Below are positions 60,065 to 64,000 of a stretch of 64,000 bases of DNA, piece by piece (position 1 is the stretch's first letter; every line of letters begins with the position of its first letter). The position numbers were made by a program, and so were the translations under genes. The stretch is from Streptomyces chartreusis NRRL 3882 (GTDB taxonomy: Bacteria; Actinomycetota; Actinomycetes; Streptomycetales; Streptomycetaceae), in assembly GCF_900236475.1 (NCBI RefSeq), contig NZ_LT963352.1:7845001-7909000 (forward strand), read 5' to 3'. The notes under the pieces are model-generated. The model saw only the letters and a list, made by a program, of their open reading frames with translations. It was not told where the DNA came from and made no database searches.

Positions 60065-61276
60065 TCAGGCCGCTGTGCTGACCGGCGAGACCGCCCGGGC
60101 CGGCTGCCGTACGACGTGGCGGCGGCGGGTCGGCAGTCCGAGCGTCGGGTGGGCGACGCCCCAGACCGCGCCCTTGCAGACGAGTTCCTTGTAGACGGCG
60201 GCGAGCCGGCCCGTCAGGGCCGCCCGGACGGCGCGGTCGTCGGCGGTGACGTACTGGATCAGCCCCTCCTCGCGGCCCAGCGAGATGCACTGGTTGAAGT
60301 AGCGGAGCGGCGCGTTCGGGAGTTTCCCGCCGGTCAGGCGGGCCGCGATGGCGTCGGCGGCCTGCCATGCCATGGGGGTGCCGGAGGCGCACGACATCCG
60401 CAGCGGCTTGTCGCCCGGGCCCATGGCCAGGGCCGCGTCACCGATGGCGTACACGTCCGGGTGCGAGACCGAGCGCATGGTCCCGTCGACGAGGATCCGG
60501 CCGGTGTCGGTGACGTCCAGGGTGGTGGCCTTGGCGATCGGGTGGACGGCGAAGCCGGTGGTCCAGAGGGTGACCGTGGCGGGGATCGTCCCGCCGTCGG
60601 CGGTGGTGACGCGGTCGGCCTCGACGGCGGCGACGGAGGCGTGCTCGTGGACGGTGATGCCGAGCCTGTCGAAGACCTTCCGCAGGTGCCGGCGGCCCTT
60701 GGGGGAGAGCCAGTCGCCGAGCTCGCCGCGGGCGGCGAGGGCGACGTCGAGGTCCGGGCGGGCCTCGGCGATCTCGGACGCGGCCTCCAGGCCGGTGAGT
60801 CCGCCGCCGACCACGACCACCGACTCTCCGGCGTCCAGGCGGGCCAGACGCTCGCGCAACCGCAGTGCGCCGGGTCGGCCGGCGATCTGGTGGGCGTGCT
60901 CGGCGGCGCCCGGGACGCCCTGGTCGCTCCAGCCGCTGCCGAGGGCGTACACGAGGGTGTCGTACTCCAGCTCCTCGGCCTCCGGTTCCCCGGGGGCGTT
61001 GGCGTCGACGACGGCGACGGTCCTGCGGTCGACGTCGACGCCGGTGACCTTCGCGAGCTTCAGTTCGACGCCGGTGCCCGCGAACATCTCACTGAGGGGC
61101 CGGCGCGTGAGGTCCTGGCCGGTCGCGAGCTGGTGCATCCGGACACGCTCGACGAAGTCGGGCTCGGTGTTGACGAGGGTGATGGCGACCTCTGCGCGGT
61201 GCAGCCGCCTGGCGAGGCGGCCGGCGGCGATGGCTCCGGTGTAGCCGGCTCCGAGGACGACGATGCGGTGCTGCAT
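60065..61276 (-). CDS. NAD(P)/FAD-dependent oxidoreductase (NDH-2-like)
   Basis: 403 residues from ATG 61276 (AGGAG seven bases upstream). Two dinucleotide folds: RIVVLGAGYTGAIAAGRLARR at the N-terminus for FAD and SVVVVGGGLTGLEAASEIAE near 160 for NAD(P)H; VYAIGDAAL near 300 is the second FAD contact. Type II NADH dehydrogenase/ferredoxin-reductase-like. Lies 103 bp downstream of the SigJ gene on the same strand, a pairing frequent in Streptomyces, so probably a SigJ-controlled redox enzyme. The 103-bp spacer contains inverted repeats (for example TCCTGTCAGGA on the minus strand), so it may also have its own promoter. Confidence 0.92.
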   Translation of the reverse strand: MQHRIVVLGAGYTGAIAAGRLARRLHRAEVAITLVNTEPDFVERVRMHQLATGQDLTRRPLSEMFAGTGVELKLAKVTGVDVDRRTVAVVDANAPGEPEAEELEYDTLVYALGSGWSDQGVPGAAEHAHQIAGRPGALRLRERLARLDAGESVVVVGGGLTGLEAASEIAEARPDLDVALAARGELGDWLSPKGRRHLRKVFDRLGITVHEHASVAAVEADRVTTADGGTIPATVTLWTTGFAVHPIAKATTLDVTDTGRILVDGTMRSVSHPDVYAIGDAALAMGPGDKPLRMSCASGTPMAWQAADAIAARLTGGKLPNAPLRYFNQCISLGREEGLIQYVTADDRAVRAALTGRLAAVYKELVCKGAVWGVAHPTLGLPTRRRHVVRQPARAVSPVSTAA

Positions 61277-61379
61277 TTCCGGGCTCCTGTCTTGAGCGGG
61301 ACTCGCCCCCTGAACCGGGCAGCCCGCCGTTTCCTGACAGGAACGCGGTGTGAAGCACGTCACATCTTCGTCGGCAGGG

Positions 61380-62324
61380 TCAGAAGACCCTGAGCAGCGG
61401 ATCGCCGTGGTCGGTGGCCGCCCACCGCCTGGTCGCCCGTTCGAGCTTGTCGGGGTTGACCTGGTTGCGGAACGCGGCGATGCCCTCGGTGGTGACCTCC
61501 AGACACATGACGCCGATGACCCGGCCGTCGAGCACCACGACGACGGCGGGGTCGCCGTTGGCGGTCGTGGCGTAGACGTCGGGTGAGCCGCCGACCAGGT
61601 CGCGTTTGGCCTTGCCGGGTTTGAACAGACCCCGCATGAACTTCGCGACCGCGAGGGCACCCTCGAACGCCTTGGCGCGGGCCGGGACCTTCCCGCCGCC
61701 GTCGCCGACCGAGATGGCGTCCTGGGTGAGCAGCCGCACGAGCGGTTCGGTCCGGCCGCTGGTGGCGGCCGCGAGGAACTCGTCGACGATCCGCCGGGCG
61801 GCGGCCTCGTCGACCTGGGTGCGGGCCTTGCCGTCCGCGACGTGCTTCTTGGCACGGTGGAGGATCTGCTGGCTGGCGGCCTCGGTGATGTCGAGGATCT
61901 CGGCGATCTCCCGGTGCGGGTAGTCGAACGCCTCCCGCAGGACGTAGACCGCCCGCTCGGTGGGGGAAAGGCGCTCCAGCAGGGCGAGGACCGCGAACGA
62001 GACCGATTCGCGCTGTTCGGCGGTGTCGGCCGGGCCGAGCATGGGGTCCCCGGCGAGCACCGGCTCGGGGAGCCACTGGCCCACGTAGGTCTCTCGCCGC
62101 GCGCGGGCCGAGGTGAGCTGGTTGAGGCACAGGTTGGTGAGCACCTTCGTCAGCCAGGCCTCGGGGATCTCGACGCGGTCGACGTCGGCGGCCTGCCAGC
62201 GCAGGAAGGTCTCCTGCACGGCGTCCTCGGCCTCGCTCGCGGAACCGAGGAGACGGTAGGCGATGGCCTCCAGGCGGGGCCTGGCTGCTTCGAACCGGTC
62301 CACGTCGTTCATGGTCAGGGCCAT
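61380..62324 (-). CDS. sigJ: ECF RNA polymerase sigma factor, SigJ type
   Basis: 314 residues from ATG 62324, chosen because AGGA lies eight bases upstream (ATGs at 62330 and 62312 are alternatives). Sigma region 2 (FEAARPRLEAIAYRLLGSASEAEDAVQETFLRW), region 4 (LSPTERAVYVLREAFDYPHREIAEILDITEAASQQILHRAKKH) and a C-terminal SnoaL-like domain of about 110 residues, the mark of the SigJ/ECF41 group, in which that tail modulates activity and replaces an anti-sigma factor. Usually controls the adjacent oxidoreductase gene. Confidence 0.93.
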   Translation of the reverse strand: MALTMNDVDRFEAARPRLEAIAYRLLGSASEAEDAVQETFLRWQAADVDRVEIPEAWLTKVLTNLCLNQLTSARARRETYVGQWLPEPVLAGDPMLGPADTAEQRESVSFAVLALLERLSPTERAVYVLREAFDYPHREIAEILDITEAASQQILHRAKKHVADGKARTQVDEAAARRIVDEFLAAATSGRTEPLVRLLTQDAISVGDGGGKVPARAKAFEGALAVAKFMRGLFKPGKAKRDLVGGSPDVYATTANGDPAVVVVLDGRVIGVMCLEVTTEGIAAFRNQVNPDKLERATRRWAATDHGDPLLRVF

Positions 62325-62350
62325 GACCATGATCCTAGCGTCGCTGGGCC

Positions 62351-63355
62351 CTAGCCGTGCAGTTCGCGATAGGCGGCGACCGCCCCCGGATGCAGGGGGA
62401 CGGCGCCCGTGGAGATCAGGCTGCGGGCGTCGAGGAACTGGGTGCCGAGGGCCGGGGCGGGGACGAGGCGGGTGGCCCGGCGGACCAGGACGTGGGTGAG
62501 GGCGGCGGCGACGGGGGCGGGGAGGTCGGGGCGGCAGAGCAGGAGATTGGCGACGCCGATGGTCGGAACCTCGGGGGTCTCCCGGTACGCCCCGGCCGGC
62601 ACCGTCACCGCCTCCAGACCCGATCCTTCCGGGCCGAGGCCGGCGCGCAGCCGGGGCAGCAGGCCGGACAGGGGCAGCAGACGGATGCCGGGGCGGGTGT
62701 CGAGCCCGGACAGTACGGGGAGCGGTACACCCCCCGCGACCAGCAGCGCGTCGATCGCGCCGGCCCGCATCGCACGCGCCGCCTGCGGCATCAGCAGATG
62801 CCGGACCCGGACGTCGGTGCCGGGGGTCAGGCCCGCGACGCGCAGCAGACGGTCGCCGAGCACGGCGCCGCCGGACGCGGGCGCGCCCAGCGAGACGGTG
62901 CGGCCCGCCAGGTCCGACACGGTGTGGATGGGCGCCCCGGCGCGCACGGCCAGCTGGACGTAGTTCTCGTAGACCCTGCCGATCGCGCGCAGCGGGACGC
63001 GGCTGCCGAACGGTGCGGTGCCGCCGTACGCCGCCCACGCGATGTCCGACAGGGCCAGGGCCACGTCGGCCCGGCGGGCCCGGAGCAGCCGTACGTTGGC
63101 CACGCTGCCCTCGCTGCTGACCACCTCGCAGGACAGCCGGGGGTAGGTGGCCGTGACCTGGGCCGCGAGCAGTCGGCCGAAGGCCGCGTAGAACCCGTCG
63201 GTCTCGCCGGTCGCGATCCTCAGAACTCCCTCCGGGCCGCTGTCCGCGCGCCGCGCGTCCGCCGCCACGGAGCCGGCGAGCAGGCCGGTGCCCGCCGCTG
63301 CGAGTGCGGCGCGCAGGACGGTGCGGCGGGTCGTCAGGCGGGCGGGGCCGGTCAT
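62351..63355 (-). CDS. TAXI-family TRAP transporter solute-binding protein
   Basis: 334 residues from ATG 63355, overlapping the stop of the sensor kinase (ATGA). N-terminal twin-arginine-like signal (TTRRTVLRAALAAAGTGLLAGS). Mature part: LRIATGETDGFYAAFGRLLA, CEVVSSEGSVANVRLLRARRADVALALSD, LAGRTVSLGAPASGG, the TAXI family pattern. No TRAP membrane subunits follow, so in this arrangement it probably serves as a periplasmic-type sensor for the coupled kinase rather than in uptake; that is inference from context. Confidence 0.9.
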   Translation of the reverse strand: MTGPARLTTRRTVLRAALAAAGTGLLAGSVAADARRADSGPEGVLRIATGETDGFYAAFGRLLAAQVTATYPRLSCEVVSSEGSVANVRLLRARRADVALALSDIAWAAYGGTAPFGSRVPLRAIGRVYENYVQLAVRAGAPIHTVSDLAGRTVSLGAPASGGAVLGDRLLRVAGLTPGTDVRVRHLLMPQAARAMRAGAIDALLVAGGVPLPVLSGLDTRPGIRLLPLSGLLPRLRAGLGPEGSGLEAVTVPAGAYRETPEVPTIGVANLLLCRPDLPAPVAAALTHVLVRRATRLVPAPALGTQFLDARSLISTGAVPLHPGAVAAYRELHG

Positions 63356-64000
63356 GCCGTGTGCCCCTTCGGGAGCACGACCCGGACGCGCAGGCCGTGC
63401 GGTTCGGCCGCCGTGAACTCGACGTGTCCGGCGTGACCGGCCACCAGTCGCTCGGCGATCGCCAGGCCGAGACCGCTGCCGCGTACCTCGCGGTGGCGTT
63501 CCGAGCGCCAGAAGCGGGTGCCGGCCCGGGAGAGTTCGCCGGTGTTCAGGCCCGGCCCGTCGTCCTGTACCTCGAACACCGCGTCCGCGCCCTCGGTGGA
63601 ACAGCGTGCCTCCACGCGGGCGCCGCTCCCGGCGTACTTGATCGCGTTGTCGAGGAGGATGTCGGCCACCTGGGCCAGCTCTCCCTCCGGGCAGGCCATG
63701 AGGACCGCGGGGCCGGGCACGAACTCCAGGCGGACTCCGGCCCGTTCGGCCACCGGCTGCCACAGCCGGACCTGGGCCGCCGCGACCGCCGCGGCGTCGC
63801 AGCACGACTCCCGCGCCCGCGTTACGGCCAGTTCGCCGGCGCGGTGCTCGGCGTTCGCCAGGGTGAGCAGGTCGTCGAGGAGGTGCTCCATGCGTTCGAG
63901 TTCGGCCGTCACCCCGGTGTAGGTGCGGGTGCCGGAGGTGCGCAGGTGGGGCTGGAGCGAGTCGATGCGCAGCCGCAGGGCGGCCAGGGGGTTGCGCAGT
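63352..64000 (-). CDS. Sensor histidine kinase, partial (N-terminus beyond right edge)
   Basis: At least 216 residues, open to the right edge. It begins in the H-box region (LRNPLAALRLRIDSL; the phospho-accepting His is just off the window), then HATPase_c with ADILLDNAIKYAGSG (N box), VFEVQDDGPGLN (G1), and RFWRSERHREVRGSGLGLAIAERLV (F and G2 boxes). Ends TGA overlapping the ATG of the TAXI protein, so the two are co-translated. A response regulator is expected beyond the edge. Confidence 0.93.
   Translation of the reverse strand, partial: LRNPLAALRLRIDSLQPHLRTSGTRTYTGVTAELERMEHLLDDLLTLANAEHRAGELAVTRARESCCDAAAVAAAQVRLWQPVAERAGVRLEFVPGPAVLMACPEGELAQVADILLDNAIKYAGSGARVEARCSTEGADAVFEVQDDGPGLNTGELSRAGTRFWRSERHREVRGSGLGLAIAERLVAGHAGHVEFTAAEPHGLRVRVVLPKGHTA

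Noticed and set aside
61277..61379. A defined SigJ promoter upstream of the FAD oxidoreductase
   Set aside because: Inverted repeats and a TTCACA-like hexamer are present, but no -35/-10 pair at a convincing spacing could be fixed by eye.

Overview
This is high-GC actinobacterial DNA, almost certainly Streptomyces. The supporting signs are strong G/C bias at third codon positions, GTG starts, rare TTA (bldA-type) codons, and a family mix of LAL regulators, modular type I PKS, PAS-PP2C phosphatases, SigJ-type ECF sigma factors and MmyB-like and CGNR regulators. No rRNA, tRNA or CRISPR was seen.

Left half (1 to about 30.6 kb): one end of a biosynthetic gene cluster. A four-gene operon (994-5675) encodes a class II DAHP synthase, an EntA-like dehydrogenase, a PhzD-like isochorismatase and a PhzE-like ADIC synthase. 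Together these make a complete route from primary metabolism to 3-hydroxyanthranilate (3-HAA); no phenazine-assembly genes are present. An acyl-CoA dehydrogenase runs off the left edge. A large LAL regulator (with a TTA codon), a methyltransferase, an SRPBCC protein, a transposase-derived protein, two modular PKS proteins (three extension modules), a quinone-oxidoreductase-like enzyme and an ANL-family acyl ligase follow. My inference is that the ligase activates 3-HAA as starter for the PKS, giving an ortho-aminophenol-headed reduced polyketide. The last PKS protein ends in what looks like a C-terminal docking helix and there is no thioesterase, so the assembly line probably continues beyond the left edge.

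Most striking observation: PKS module 2 carries a decayed acyltransferase (AT) followed by a complete methylmalonyl-type AT. The complete one lies in a 1,010-bp segment almost identical to the AT of module 3, so an AT replacement appears to be preserved mid-process. Three cluster promoters also share TAGGGG direct repeats placed directly upstream of a -35-like hexamer, a candidate operator for the LAL activator.

Right half (about 30.6-64 kb): ordinary Streptomyces chromosomal genes. These include an acyl esterase/ATP-grasp pair, an SDR, PAS-GAF-PP2C and RsbW-type partner-switch proteins, a LysE exporter with a divergent Lrp regulator, MFS transporters, a Zn-alcohol dehydrogenase with a divergent IlvD/Edd dehydratase, a cytochrome P450 with a divergent TetR regulator, several XRE regulators, an acyltransferase, a SigJ/FAD-oxidoreductase pair, and a TAXI solute-binding protein translationally coupled to a sensor kinase that runs off the right edge. 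A decayed patch at 40.0-43.0 kb holds three broken genes.
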